Under the pieces are notes generated by a model, which saw nothing but the letters and a program-made list of their open reading frames with translations, was not told the DNA's origin and searched no databases. Shown piece by piece: positions 1 to 8,059 of a stretch of 64,000 bases of DNA (position 1 is the first letter of the stretch; the number at the start of each line of letters is the position of its first letter). The DNA comes from JAODBJ01 sp963782465 (lineage in GTDB: Bacteria; Actinomycetota; Acidimicrobiia; IMCC26256; PALSA-610). The position numbers and the translations under genes are program-made. The stretch covers positions 682,001-746,000 of the forward strand of contig CAWAJR010000003.1 in the NCBI GenBank assembly GCA_963782465.1, given 5' to 3'.

Positions 1-646
1 TCTCGGCTTCGGCCGGCCGCCCCGGGATCCCGAGCCGGGCCGACCATTCCCCTTCGTTCATGTGGCCGCCGGCAACGAGTGCCGGATCTTCGGCGTGTTG
101 CGACAGGACGGCTCGAGGGAGTGCCGACGCGTACTCGAACGCGCGCCGCATGACGAGCGCGTCGGCCACGCAGTCGCCGTCGTCGGTGAAGACCCGCACC
201 CCGCAGTCGTAGAGCTCCCCCATCGGTGAGAGTTCTTCCCCCCGCCGGCCCTTGGTGATGCAACCGGCGACCCGCACGTCGCACGAGGCGCGGCGACCAC
301 GCTCCAGCACCGCCTGCACGACGGCGGCGTCGTCGAGCGGCGGTTCGGTGTTGGGCATGCACACCACCGCGGTGAAGCCACCCTTCGCCGCCGCCCGCGC
401 ACCGGTCTCGATCGTCTCCGCGTCTTCCCGGCCCGGTTCGCGGAAATGCACCTGGATGTCGACGAGCCCGGGCGCGACGACGCACCCTTCGGCGTCGAGG
501 ACGAGCGCACCCGCGGCCGGCGCCAATCCCGGCGCCACCTCCGTGACGACACCGTCGACGACGCGTACGTCGGCGAACCGTTCGCCGGTCTCGTCGACGA
601 CCCGCCCGCCGCGTACGAGCACTTCCCCTTCGGCCAACTCAGACAA
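1..646 (-). CDS. pyrC: dihydroorotase PyrC (C-terminus cut by window edge)
   Basis: This is the third enzyme of UMP synthesis, closing carbamoyl aspartate to dihydroorotate. The chosen start is TTG at 646, which has GGGAGG five bases upstream and overlaps the end of pyrB by 8 bases. The class I dihydroorotase landmarks VHFREPG, MPNTEPPLD, FTDDG, SQHAEDP and MNEGEWSARLG appear in order. The metal motif reads DIQVHFREPG, so Gln stands where the first His of the usual HxH pair is expected; the Asp of FTDDG and the His of SQHAED are kept. About 215 residues are visible, roughly half a normal protein. It could be an active enzyme or a structural, weakly active partner of ATCase. Confidence 0.9.
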   Translation of the reverse strand, partial: MSELAEGEVLVRGGRVVDETGERFADVRVVDGVVTEVAPGLAPAAGALVLDAEGCVVAPGLVDIQVHFREPGREDAETIETGARAAAKGGFTAVVCMPNTEPPLDDAAVVQAVLERGRRASCDVRVAGCITKGRRGEELSPMGELYDCGVRVFTDDGDCVADALVMRRAFEYASALPRAVLSQHAEDPALVAGGHMNEGEWSARLGIPGRPAEAE

Positions 647-1577
647 CCGGGCCTCCCGAACCGAGCAACGACCACAACACGGCCATGCGCACCGCGACCC
701 CGTTCGCGACCTGTTCGGTGATCAGCGAGCGGGCGGAGTCGGCAACCTCGGCACTGATCTCGACGCCGCGGTTCATCGGGCCGGGGTGCATGACCAAGGT
801 GTCGGGTTTGAGGCGGGCTGCCCGTTCCGACGTGAGCCCGTAGCGTTGCGCGTACTCGCGGATCGAGGGAAAGAGCGCCTGGTCGATGCGCTCGCGCTGG
901 ATCCGGAGCAGGTAGACGACGTCGACGTCGGCGAGCGCGTCGTCGAGGTCGTACGACACGGTCACCGGCCAGCCGTCGAGCCGTTCCGGCATGAGCGTCG
1001 GCGGCCCGACGAACGTGACCGCGCAACCGAGCGCATGGAACAACTTCACGTTGCTGCGCGCGACCCGGGAGTGCTTCACGTCGCCGACGATCGCGACCCG
1101 GCAGCCGTCGAGCGAGGGGCCTCGATGGCGGCGCATCGTGTACGCGTCGAGCAACGCCTGCGTCGGGTGCTCGTGTTGCCCGTCGCCCGCGTTCACGACG
1201 CTCGCGTGGCTCCACGACGCGACGCGATTCGGTGCACCGGCGCACGAGTGCCGGACCACGATGCCGTCGATCCCCATGGCTTCGATGGTGTGCACCGTGT
1301 CGAGCAGGCTCTCGCCCTTCTTCACCGAAGACGTCGACACGCTGAACGTCATCGTGTCGGCGGAGAGGCGCTTCGCCGCGGTCTCGAACGACAGCCGGGT
1401 TCGCGTCGAGTCTTCGTAGAAGAGCGACACGATCGTCTTGCCCCGCAGCGCCGGGACCTTCGGGATGTCGCGGGCGAGCACTTCGACGAACGAATCGGTG
1501 AGGTCGAGCATCGCCTCGATCCCGCCCCGGCCACCGAGATCGTCGACCGACAGCAGGTGCCGCAAGGTCTCAGCCAC
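639..1577 (-). CDS. pyrB: aspartate carbamoyltransferase catalytic chain
   Basis: PyrB joins carbamoyl phosphate and aspartate, the committed step of pyrimidine synthesis, in the cytoplasm. The 312 residues match the family length. The carbamoyl phosphate loop STRTRLSFE lies near residue 57, the substrate-loop region reads SSVKKGES, HPTQALLDAY is in the middle, and HPGPMNRG lies near residue 265. The start overlaps the pyrR stop by 8 bases and the end overlaps pyrC, so the three genes are probably translationally coupled. No pyrI is seen. Control is expected through the PyrR hairpin ahead of pyrR. Confidence 0.97.
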   Translation of the reverse strand: MAETLRHLLSVDDLGGRGGIEAMLDLTDSFVEVLARDIPKVPALRGKTIVSLFYEDSTRTRLSFETAAKRLSADTMTFSVSTSSVKKGESLLDTVHTIEAMGIDGIVVRHSCAGAPNRVASWSHASVVNAGDGQHEHPTQALLDAYTMRRHRGPSLDGCRVAIVGDVKHSRVARSNVKLFHALGCAVTFVGPPTLMPERLDGWPVTVSYDLDDALADVDVVYLLRIQRERIDQALFPSIREYAQRYGLTSERAARLKPDTLVMHPGPMNRGVEISAEVADSARSLITEQVANGVAVRMAVLWSLLGSGGPVV

Positions 1578-2184
1578 GGTGCTTCACCTCCTCGACCGGC
1601 CCCCAGATCTCCACTTCGTCGGCGCCGTCGACCTCGGCCAGGTGGACGCGCACGTCTTCGGCCGCTTTGGTCGGAAGGTTCTTCCCGACGTAGTCGGCGC
1701 GCACCGGCAACTCGCGATGGCCCCGGTCGACGAGCACCGCCAGCTGCACCGCTCGCGGCCGGCCCAGTTCGAGGAGCGCGTCGAGCGCGGCGCGCACGGT
1801 CCGCCCCGTGTAGAGGACATCGTCGACGAGGACGACGATCCGACCGGAGACGTCGGGTACCTCGGTCGGCCCGAGCGGCTGGACGGGGCGCAGCCCGATG
1901 TCGTCGCGGTAGAACGCGACGTCGAGGGTGCCCACCGGCACCTCACACCCTTCGAACGCCTCGATCGCCTCCGCGAAGCGTCGGGCCAGCGCGACCCCAC
2001 GGGTGTACAGGCCGACGAGCACCAGGTCGTTCGCACCGTGATTGCGCTCGACGATCTCGTGCGCGATGCGGGTCACCGCCCGGCGCAGGTCGGCGGGGTC
2101 GAACACACTGGCCTGAAAAGAAAAATGCCCACCGCCGGTGTCGGCGGGGGCAGAAGATGTCGGGGCCGCGTCTGACGCGTGCAT
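1570..2184 (-). CDS. pyrR: PyrR pyrimidine regulator / uracil phosphoribosyltransferase
   Basis: PyrR binds pyr mRNA when UMP is plentiful, and many members also convert uracil and PRPP to UMP. The protein has 204 residues including a nonconserved N-terminal tail of about 25. The type I phosphoribosyltransferase PRPP loop VVLVDDVLYTGRTVRAAL is clear, as are FYRDDIG and the ending VEEVKHRG. The ATG at 2184 has GGAGGAG six bases upstream. It is the first gene of pyrR-pyrB-pyrC. Its own leader carries a PyrR-type hairpin whose foot overlaps the ribosome binding site, which points to autogenous control. Confidence 0.95.
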   Translation of the reverse strand: MHASDAAPTSSAPADTGGGHFSFQASVFDPADLRRAVTRIAHEIVERNHGANDLVLVGLYTRGVALARRFAEAIEAFEGCEVPVGTLDVAFYRDDIGLRPVQPLGPTEVPDVSGRIVVLVDDVLYTGRTVRAALDALLELGRPRAVQLAVLVDRGHRELPVRADYVGKNLPTKAAEDVRVHLAEVDGADEVEIWGPVEEVKHRG

Positions 2185-2194
2185 ACTCGCTCCT

Positions 2195-2225
2195 CCGTAG
2201 GGACCTCACGGGATCCCCTTCACGG
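2195..2225 (-). promoter_or_regulatory. PyrR-binding RNA hairpin over the pyrR ribosome binding site
   Basis: On the coding strand the leader holds GATCCCGTGAGGTC, which matches the published PyrR-site consensus ARUCCNGNGAGGYU at 12 of 14 positions. It sits in the loop and upper stem of a hairpin: GGGGA pairs with UCCCU, then a GAA bulge, then CCGU pairs with ACGG at the foot. The foot overlaps the GGAGGAG ribosome binding site at 2190-2196. This fits translational repression, the mechanism described for mycobacterial pyr genes. No U-run terminator is seen, so attenuation is less likely. Confidence 0.8.
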
Positions 2226-2244
2226 TCGGTGCAACGTGTTCCGG

Positions 2245-4182
2245 TTATCGGTCCGGCGCCAGCGACCGTACCACGCGGGCGCCGCGACCGGGTGATCCAT
2301 GCCGGCCCCGGCCCGGTCCCCGACCGCGCCTCGGGTGGCGTTCCCGTACGTCGTGCTCGACCTCGCGCAACGTCGCTTCGAAGCGGGCCCGCTCGTCGGG
2401 GGCGACGCCGAACGGTGAGAACGCGTCCGCGTCGATCGCGGTGCCGAGCCCGACGAGGCGCGGCTCGCCGAGCAGGATCGCGAGCTCCCGGGAGAACTCT
2501 CGTACCGTTTCGCCCGGTCGGGGCGACACGTGCGCCCGGCGGCCGAGGCGCTCGACGCGCCGCAGCATCATCCCCGCCCACGACGGTGCCCGCCGGGCCC
2601 GGCGCCGGCCCGGCCGCCGGCCGATCAGCTCACGGCCACCGAGTACCAACCCGGCGACGAGCACCGCCCCGACGAGGAGGTAGGGCAACGCCGATCGTGC
2701 CTGCTGCAACCACGACGTCGCGGTACCGGCTTCCCCGGCGAGCGGGACCGACGCGGTCGGGTCGAAGCCCTGCCACCCGACTCCCCCGAAGTACACCTCG
2801 GCCCAAGCGTGCGCGTCGCGGTCGCGCACCACGTAACGGCCGGTGAGCTGGTCGTGCTGACCGGTCACGAAGCCGGTCGCGATCCGGGCCGGCACGCCGA
2901 CGCTGCGCAACATGACGACGAGCGTGCTCGCGACCTGCTCGCACCACCCGCGACGGGTCTCGAACACGAACTGGTCGACGGCGTCCTGCCCCGGCCGCGA
3001 CGGCGGCGCATCGAGCGAGTACCGGGTGTTGGCTGCGAGCCATCGCTCGATCGCGAGCACCTTGTCGTAGGTGGTGGGCGCGGTGGCGGTGATGTCGGCC
3101 GCGAGTTGTGTCACGCGGGTTGTCGTGCCGGGCGTTTGGGCGTATTGCGCGAGCACCGCGCGCGGGATCCTCGTCGCGTCGGCGGCGCGCAGCGTCGTGC
3201 TGGTCGCGTGCGCTCGCCGGCTGATCACCGTGTAGGACGAGCCCCGGCCGAACCCGCCGCCGGACGCGACGGCGACCGTGCCGTCGGGGCGTTCGACGAC
3301 CAGTTCGTCGGTGCGCACGTCGACGATCGTGGGCGCCGCGAAGATCACTTCGGAGTACGGCGCCTCGATGTGGAACGTCTGGCGCATCAACGAGCCCGTC
3401 GTCGCCGCCGGGTTGTCGCGTTCGGGCGCAACGGGGATGTCGCCGTTCTCGTCGATCAGGGACTGCCTCCCCTGGGCGCGGCCCGAACGCACCCAGGCAC
3501 TGCCGGTCCACTGGTCGAAGGTCTCGCCGCGCCAGAAGTCGGGGTGTGACGCGTCGACGGTGAACACGACGTCGTTCGAAAGCTTCGGCCGCCGCGTCAT
3601 GTCGAGGACGTCGCTCCGCTTGAGTGATGACGAAGCGTCCTGCTGGTCGCTGAACGTCGGCTGCGCGCCGGGTGAGACATCTCGGCGCACCGCGGTCGCG
3701 ATGGTGGCGCCGAGCACGACGACGGTGACGAAGACCAGCGTCGCGAGGACCGCGCCGACGCGCAGCACCTCGCCGGCCCGACCGGGTGGCGGCGCGCTGC
3801 CCGGCAACGGCGAGGCCTCGTCGGATTGCGCGCGGTCGACGAGCAGCAGCGCGAACAGCGTCGCGATGGCCCAGACGACGAGCACGTTCACGTCGACGCC
3901 CGGCAGCGCGGCGTGGCGAGCGGCGGCGAGCCCTCCGAACGCGAGGAGCGCCAGCGCGATCCGGCGCGTCGGGAACGACGGGAGCGCAAGGACGCCGAGG
4001 AGCGCCGCGGTCGCCCCGGCCGCCGCGCCGACGACGCGCGGGAAGCCGGCCCGGTCGGCGCTCACAATCCCCGAACAGGCGAGCGCGACCGCGGTGACCA
4101 CCGCGACGGACCGCCACGGTGAACCGCGCGCGGCGGGATCGCGCGTCCGGCGCGCGGCCCGGGGGCCGGGCGTCGCGTTCAT
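2245..4182 (-). CDS. TgpA-like membrane transglutaminase-domain protein
   Basis: The protein has 645 residues. Its N-terminal 160 or so residues form several membrane helices (DUF3488-like). An exported transglutaminase-like domain follows, with the catalytic Cys in RRGWCEQVAS, the His in DAHAWAEVYF and the Asp in GFDPT. A further membrane helix near ALPYLLVGAVLVAG leads to a cytoplasmic tail. The start is the ATG at 4182, which overlaps the DUF58 stop as ATGA; longer in-frame readings run into the DUF58 gene. MoxR, DUF58 and transglutaminase neighbours are a widespread trio thought to act in envelope or protein maturation. The substrate is unknown. Confidence 0.88.
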   Translation of the reverse strand: MNATPGPRAARRTRDPAARGSPWRSVAVVTAVALACSGIVSADRAGFPRVVGAAAGATAALLGVLALPSFPTRRIALALLAFGGLAAARHAALPGVDVNVLVVWAIATLFALLLVDRAQSDEASPLPGSAPPPGRAGEVLRVGAVLATLVFVTVVVLGATIATAVRRDVSPGAQPTFSDQQDASSSLKRSDVLDMTRRPKLSNDVVFTVDASHPDFWRGETFDQWTGSAWVRSGRAQGRQSLIDENGDIPVAPERDNPAATTGSLMRQTFHIEAPYSEVIFAAPTIVDVRTDELVVERPDGTVAVASGGGFGRGSSYTVISRRAHATSTTLRAADATRIPRAVLAQYAQTPGTTTRVTQLAADITATAPTTYDKVLAIERWLAANTRYSLDAPPSRPGQDAVDQFVFETRRGWCEQVASTLVVMLRSVGVPARIATGFVTGQHDQLTGRYVVRDRDAHAWAEVYFGGVGWQGFDPTASVPLAGEAGTATSWLQQARSALPYLLVGAVLVAGLVLGGRELIGRRPGRRRARRAPSWAGMMLRRVERLGRRAHVSPRPGETVREFSRELAILLGEPRLVGLGTAIDADAFSPFGVAPDERARFEATLREVEHDVRERHPRRGRGPGRGRHGSPGRGARVVRSLAPDR

Positions 4183-5117
4183 TCGGCGCGCACCTCGACG
4201 ACCGGCCAACCGGCCGGCGCTGCCGGGGGCGCCGGCGAGTACGGCATCGCGACACACGCGGCGAGCCGCCGCGCCACCGCGCGCTGGTTGTTCACGGCCG
4301 CGACGACCGGGCGCTCGGCTTCGACCGTCGCGAGCAGCACCCGGCCGCCCGCAGCCAACGTCGCGTTCGCGATCCCTGCCGCGCGGGACGCGGCCGCCTC
4401 GGCGGCGTCGGGTTCGCCTCGCAGGTCGACGACGAGCGCGACACCGGGGACGACCGCCGGCTCCTGCTCGCGCACGACGAGTTCTCCCCGCCGCGCGCTC
4501 GTCGGCCAGTGCACGAGCCGCGCCGCATCGCCGGCGACGTACGGCCGCACGGCGCGAACGACGTCGCCCGACGAGTAGGAAGTGATGGGTGCGGCGGCCG
4601 GTGCATCGCCGCCGCCGAGTGGCCGCATCACGGCCGGCTCACGCGTCGGGCGCGGCCCGACCGCGATCGGGCGGGCGAGGTAGCCGATGAGAACGCGCCG
4701 CCGCTGGAACACCCCGAGCGGCGCCGCGCTCCGCACCTCGATACGCACGTAGCGGAACACACCGCGACGGGTCGCGGTATGCAGCAGTTGCCCTTCACCG
4801 GGCGCGCGGCAGCGGCGCCACTCGCCCGCCGGGTCGAGCACCCGCACCTCGAGTCGCGAGACCCGCCCGTGCAACGACAGTTGCAACGGGACGATCTCGC
4901 CCGCGATCGCGTCGGCGGGCGCGACCGCGTCGACCGAAACACCCGCCAGCGCGACCCAAGGCCACACGACACCCGCGATCAGCAGCACCATCGCGAACAA
5001 TCCGACCGCGGCGAGGGTCACCTGGCTGTTGGTGGTGCCGCTCATCGCCGTGTACGCACCGATCGCAACGAGGGCGACCGCCGCCAGCGTCAGCTCGCCC
5101 GGGCCGCCCCGGTTCAC
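4179..5117 (-). CDS. DUF58 domain-containing membrane protein
   Basis: The 312-residue protein starts with two closely spaced membrane helices (about residues 8-55) and has a large domain carrying the DUF58 signature YVAGDAARLVHWPTSARRGEL followed by a vWA-like end. The start is GTG at 5117, which overlaps the moxR stop as GTGA; upstream in-frame sequence is a shadow of moxR. It lies between a MoxR ATPase and a transglutaminase protein with four-base overlaps on both sides, so the three are almost surely one transcript. DUF58 proteins are usually partners of MoxR ATPases. The exact function is not known. Confidence 0.88.
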   Translation of the reverse strand: MNRGGPGELTLAAVALVAIGAYTAMSGTTNSQVTLAAVGLFAMVLLIAGVVWPWVALAGVSVDAVAPADAIAGEIVPLQLSLHGRVSRLEVRVLDPAGEWRRCRAPGEGQLLHTATRRGVFRYVRIEVRSAAPLGVFQRRRVLIGYLARPIAVGPRPTREPAVMRPLGGGDAPAAAPITSYSSGDVVRAVRPYVAGDAARLVHWPTSARRGELVVREQEPAVVPGVALVVDLRGEPDAAEAAASRAAGIANATLAAGGRVLLATVEAERPVVAAVNNQRAVARRLAACVAMPYSPAPPAAPAGWPVVEVRAE

Positions 5118-6070
5118 GGCCGCGGTGCGGCGACGGCGGCGATGATCTCGCGCACGACCCGCGCCGAGCGCGGTACGTCGACGCCGCTCGACAGCACGAG
5201 ACGATGCGCGAGCGCGAAGGGGGCAACCGCCTTCACGTCGTCGGGAGAGACGAAGTCGCGCCCGACGACGGTGGCGTACGCCTGCGCGGCGTGGAGCAAG
5301 CTGAGGCTCGCACGGGGCGACGCGCCGATCATCACGTCGGGGTGCTGGCGGGTCGCGGCGGCGACGTCGAGCACGTAGTCGATCACCGACGCGGCGCAAT
5401 GCACGTGGCGCACCGCGGCGATCGCGTCGGCGATCGCATCCGGCGAGGTGACCGGGTCGATCGAGTCGAGCGCGTCGACACCGCCCCGCCCGGCGAGGAT
5501 CTCACGCTCGGCTTCGCGACCGGGCAGGCCCAGCGTCAGCGCGATCGTGAACCGGTCGAGCTGGCTCTCGGGCAACGGGAACGTCCCCGCGGCACCGGCC
5601 GGGTTCTGGGTGGCGACGACGAAGAACGGCTCCGGCAACGCGTGCGTCACCCCGTCGACCGTCACCTGCCGTTCCTCCATCGGTTCGAGCAACGCCGCCT
5701 GCGTACGCGGCGACGCGCGGTTCACCTCGTCGACGAGAACGACGTTCGCGAACACCGGGCCGGGACGGAATTCCCACGCGCCGGTCGCCGGCCAGTAAAC
5801 GTCGGTGCCGGTCACGTCGGCGGGCAGCAGGTCGGGGGTGCACTGCACGCGCCGGAACCGGCCGCCGATCGCCGCGGCGAGTGCCTTCGCCAGCAACGTC
5901 TTGCCGGTACCGGGCACATCTTCGACGAGCAGGTGGCCGCCCGAGAACAGCGCGACCAGGGCGAGGCGCACCTCGTCGCTCTTCCCGCGAACGGCCCCGA
6001 CCACCACCTCGTAGAGGCCGGCAGCAAGAGAGCGCGGGTCGCCGGGAACGGATACCGGTTGCGGCTGCAC
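5114..6070 (-). CDS. MoxR-family AAA+ ATPase
   Basis: This is a chaperone-like AAA+ ATPase. Walker A reads EDVPGTGKT, Walker B reads VVLVDEVNRA, and the sensor region reads FFVVATQNP, followed by the lid domain. GTG at 6070 was chosen because it gives a normal MoxR length (318 residues) with about 45 residues before Walker A, and a TACGAT box ends nine bases upstream. A GTG at 6145 would add 25 residues and overlap the upstream gene. It heads the MoxR-DUF58-transglutaminase operon. MoxR proteins usually assist vWA partners, here probably the DUF58 protein. Confidence 0.9.
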   Translation of the reverse strand: MQPQPVSVPGDPRSLAAGLYEVVVGAVRGKSDEVRLALVALFSGGHLLVEDVPGTGKTLLAKALAAAIGGRFRRVQCTPDLLPADVTGTDVYWPATGAWEFRPGPVFANVVLVDEVNRASPRTQAALLEPMEERQVTVDGVTHALPEPFFVVATQNPAGAAGTFPLPESQLDRFTIALTLGLPGREAEREILAGRGGVDALDSIDPVTSPDAIADAIAAVRHVHCAASVIDYVLDVAAATRQHPDVMIGASPRASLSLLHAAQAYATVVGRDFVSPDDVKAVAPFALAHRLVLSSGVDVPRSARVVREIIAAVAAPRP

Positions 6071-6079
6071 GATGGTGCA

Positions 6080-6085
6080 ATCGTA
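6080..6085 (-). promoter_or_regulatory. -10 box for moxR, near-leaderless
   Basis: TACGAT on the coding strand ends nine bases before the GTG at 6070, with no Shine-Dalgarno sequence between them. A transcript started here would have no leader or only a few bases. No clear -35 box was found. Confidence 0.4.
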
Positions 6086-6125
6086 GGGCAGGGCCGCGAG
6101 GGTGGTTACCGGCCTCGCGGCCGCG

Positions 6126-6659
6126 TCACTCCTCGGCCGGGCCACCCGGCATGCCGCCGAGCAACACCGTCACGAGATCGCCCTGCAGCGCCGTGAGCCA
6201 CCCGTAGACCTGCCAGACGACGAAGTCGGGGTCGGACGGATCGACATCGTCGAGATCGTCGTCCTCGCTGACCCCGAGACGCGTCCCGAGCGCGAGCCGG
6301 GCGTCGTTCAAGACACCGACCCACGCCGCCTCCTGCTCCTCGTCGAGCCGGGCGCGCGCGACGGCGCCGGGCGCCACGTCTTCGGGCAGGGTGCGGACCA
6401 GGAGTTCGAGCGCCGCCATCCGGTTCGAAACGAGATCGGGGTGCACCAGCCGCTGCCAGTCGGCCTCGGCGTCCTCCTCGGTCGGGTCGAGGTACGCGCG
6501 GGGGAAGAGCCGGTCGGTCACCGGGTCGCCCGGCGCCGGTGCGTCGAACAGCTGGCCGAGCTCACCCGCGAGTTGCCGCAGCACGTCGATCTCCTCGCCG
6601 TGCAAGGTGACCACGAGCACCCCGTCGCCACCGCGTTCGAACCGGAGCCCGGGCATCAT
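6126..6659 (-). CDS. DUF2017 family protein
   Basis: This is a 177-residue acidic cytoplasmic protein of the DUF2017 family, whose function is unknown. The start is the first ATG of ATGATG at 6659, which overlaps the clpS stop as ATGA; a longer reading runs into clpS. It opens with GLRFERGGDGVLVVTLHGEE and ends in a conserved-looking segment around DPDFVVWQVYGWLTALQGDLV. The clpS-DUF2017 pair is common in actinobacteria. The tight overlap suggests co-translation and perhaps a role in N-degron proteolysis, which is inference. Confidence 0.85.
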   Translation of the reverse strand: MMPGLRFERGGDGVLVVTLHGEEIDVLRQLAGELGQLFDAPAPGDPVTDRLFPRAYLDPTEEDAEADWQRLVHPDLVSNRMAALELLVRTLPEDVAPGAVARARLDEEQEAAWVGVLNDARLALGTRLGVSEDDDLDDVDPSDPDFVVWQVYGWLTALQGDLVTVLLGGMPGGPAEE

Positions 6660-6985
6660 CGATCGTGCTGCAAGGTGGCCCACAACCCGTGCGCGTGGAG
6701 CCGCGCGACGTCGATCTCGCACTTTTCGCGCGTGCCACTGGCGACCACGGCCTTGCCTTCGTAGTGCACCTGCTTCATCAGGCGGGTCGCCTTCTCACGG
6801 GAGTAGCCGAACAGCTTCTGGAACACGTACACGACGTACAGCATCGTGTTCACCGGGTCGTTCCACACGAGCACGATCCACGGGACGTCGGGTTCGACGA
6901 CTTCGTCGGCGAAGAGTTCTTCGACGGTGTCGGGAACCGCCGTCGTCGCGCCCGTGGTCGTTCCGGTCGTCGCTGCCTTCGCCAT
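6656..6985 (-). CDS. clpS: ATP-dependent Clp protease adaptor ClpS
   Basis: ClpS delivers proteins with destabilising N-terminal residues to the Clp ATPase. The 109-residue protein has a flexible Thr/Ala-rich N-terminus, then the ClpS core with VPWIVLVWNDPVNTMLYVVYV, the helix GYSREKATRLMKQVHYEGKAVV, and CEIDVARLHAHGLWATLQ. The Asn-Asp pair of WNDPVNT that contacts the degron amino group is present. The gene is three bases downstream of nusB and overlaps the DUF2017 gene, so it is co-transcribed with both. Confidence 0.95.
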   Translation of the reverse strand: MAKAATTGTTTGATTAVPDTVEELFADEVVEPDVPWIVLVWNDPVNTMLYVVYVFQKLFGYSREKATRLMKQVHYEGKAVVASGTREKCEIDVARLHAHGLWATLQHDR

Positions 6986-6988
6986 GGC

Positions 6989-7378
6989 TCAGGCGCGCAC
7001 TTCCTCGGCGATGCGCGACAGCAGCGCGTTCACGAACCGGCCGGAGTCCTTGGTCGAGTACTGCTTGGCGAGTTCGACCGCCTCGGTGATCACCGCGGCC
7101 GTCGGTACCTCGGGCACGTACGCGAGTTCGTAGACCCCGATGCGCAACAACGCGCGGTCGATCACCGGCATCCGTTCGAGCGCCCAGTGCTCCGAGTACT
7201 TCCGCAACAGCGCGTCGATCTCGTCGTGGTGCGCTTCGGCCCCTTGCACGAGCCGTGTCGCGTACGGGTCGGGGGCCAGTGGCAGTTCGCTCAGTACCCG
7301 GTCGATGACGACGTCGCGCTGTTCGCACTCGTAGGCCAGGCTGAGCGCCCGCTCGCGCGCTTCGCGACGCGTCGGCAC
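6989..7378 (-). CDS. nusB: transcription antitermination factor NusB
   Basis: NusB binds boxA RNA with S10 (NusE) and supports rRNA antitermination. The 129-residue all-helical protein shows RREARERALSLAYECEQRD at the start, the conserved MPVIDRALLRIGVYELAY in the second half, and the end AVELAKQYSTKDSGRFVNALL. All of these are standard family landmarks. The GTG start at 7378 lies one base after the efp stop. The order pepP-efp-nusB-...-pyrR is conserved across actinobacteria. Confidence 0.96.
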   Translation of the reverse strand: MPTRREARERALSLAYECEQRDVVIDRVLSELPLAPDPYATRLVQGAEAHHDEIDALLRKYSEHWALERMPVIDRALLRIGVYELAYVPEVPTAAVITEAVELAKQYSTKDSGRFVNALLSRIAEEVRA

Positions 7379-7379
7379 C

Positions 7380-7940
7380 TCACGCCCTCGCGAGGTACTC
7401 GCCGGTGCGCGTATCTACCTTGATCTTCTCGCCGGTCTCGACGAACAGCGGCACCTGCACGACGAGGCCGGTTTCGAGCGTCGCCGGTTTGCGGGCACCC
7501 GACACGCGATCACCCTGGATACCGGGCTCGGTCTCGGAGACGGTCAATTCCACTGCCGCAGGGAGATCGACACCGACGATCTCCTCCTTGTACATCGGGA
7601 GGACGGCGTCGTCGCCTTCCTTCAGGTAGTTGACCGCGTCGCCGAGCGCGTCGGGGCTCACATGCAACTGGTCGTACGTCGAGTTGTCCATGAAGACGTA
7701 GTCGGCGCCTTCGCGGTAGAGGAACTGCATCTCGCGCTTGTCGATGACGGCGAGCGGCACCTTCTCGTCGGCCCGGTACGTGCGATCGATCACGGCGCCG
7801 GTGCGGTAGTTCTTCAACTTCGTGCGCACGAACGCGCCACCCTTGCCCGGCTTGACGTGCTGGAACTCGACCACCGTCATGAGCCCCTCGGGAAGGTCCA
7901 ACGCCATCCCATTCTTCAAGTCGTTCGTAGAGATGCTCAT
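7380..7940 (-). CDS. efp: translation elongation factor P
   Basis: EF-P rescues ribosomes stalled at polyproline stretches. The 186-residue protein has the three expected beta domains. The tip Lys lies in HVKPGKGGAFVRTKL near residue 31, and the family end GEKIKVDTRTGEYLARA is present. The ATG at 7940 begins MSISTNDLKNGMAL, the normal EF-P start. Five bases upstream is the stop of a 37-codon reading frame that begins with a near copy of the same N-terminus (7946-8059). This may couple or tune efp translation. The gene belongs to the aro-pepP-efp-nusB operon. Confidence 0.96.
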   Translation of the reverse strand: MSISTNDLKNGMALDLPEGLMTVVEFQHVKPGKGGAFVRTKLKNYRTGAVIDRTYRADEKVPLAVIDKREMQFLYREGADYVFMDNSTYDQLHVSPDALGDAVNYLKEGDDAVLPMYKEEIVGVDLPAAVELTVSETEPGIQGDRVSGARKPATLETGLVVQVPLFVETGEKIKVDTRTGEYLARA

Positions 7941-7945
7941 TGCGG

Positions 7946-8059
7946 CTACGCCCTCCGGCGCTCGAACGCGCACATCACCGTCGTCGCCTCACTGAACGCA
8001 CCTCCGGGCTGCGCCTGGCCCGCCATCCCGTTCTTCAGATCGTTCGTGGAGATGCTCAA
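7946..8059 (-). CDS. 37-codon leader ORF beginning with a duplicated EF-P N-terminus
   Basis: From TTG at 8059 the frame reads LSISTNDLKNGMAGQAQPGG and ends CAFERRRA, stop TAG, five bases before efp. The first 13 codons repeat the efp start (MSISTNDLKNGMA). They differ at the first codon and by silent third-position changes, plus one CTG/TTG Leu exchange. The TTG overlaps the pepP stop. It could be a translated leader peptide, a decayed partial duplication, or an assembly artefact. Nothing but the duplication itself shows that it is expressed. Confidence 0.4.
   Translation of the reverse strand: MSISTNDLKNGMAGQAQPGGAFSEATTVMCAFERRRA

Noticed and set aside
58..1245. A 395-residue minus-strand frame at the left edge
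   Set aside because: It is a shadow of pyrC and pyrB, which are clearly recognised in the other frames.
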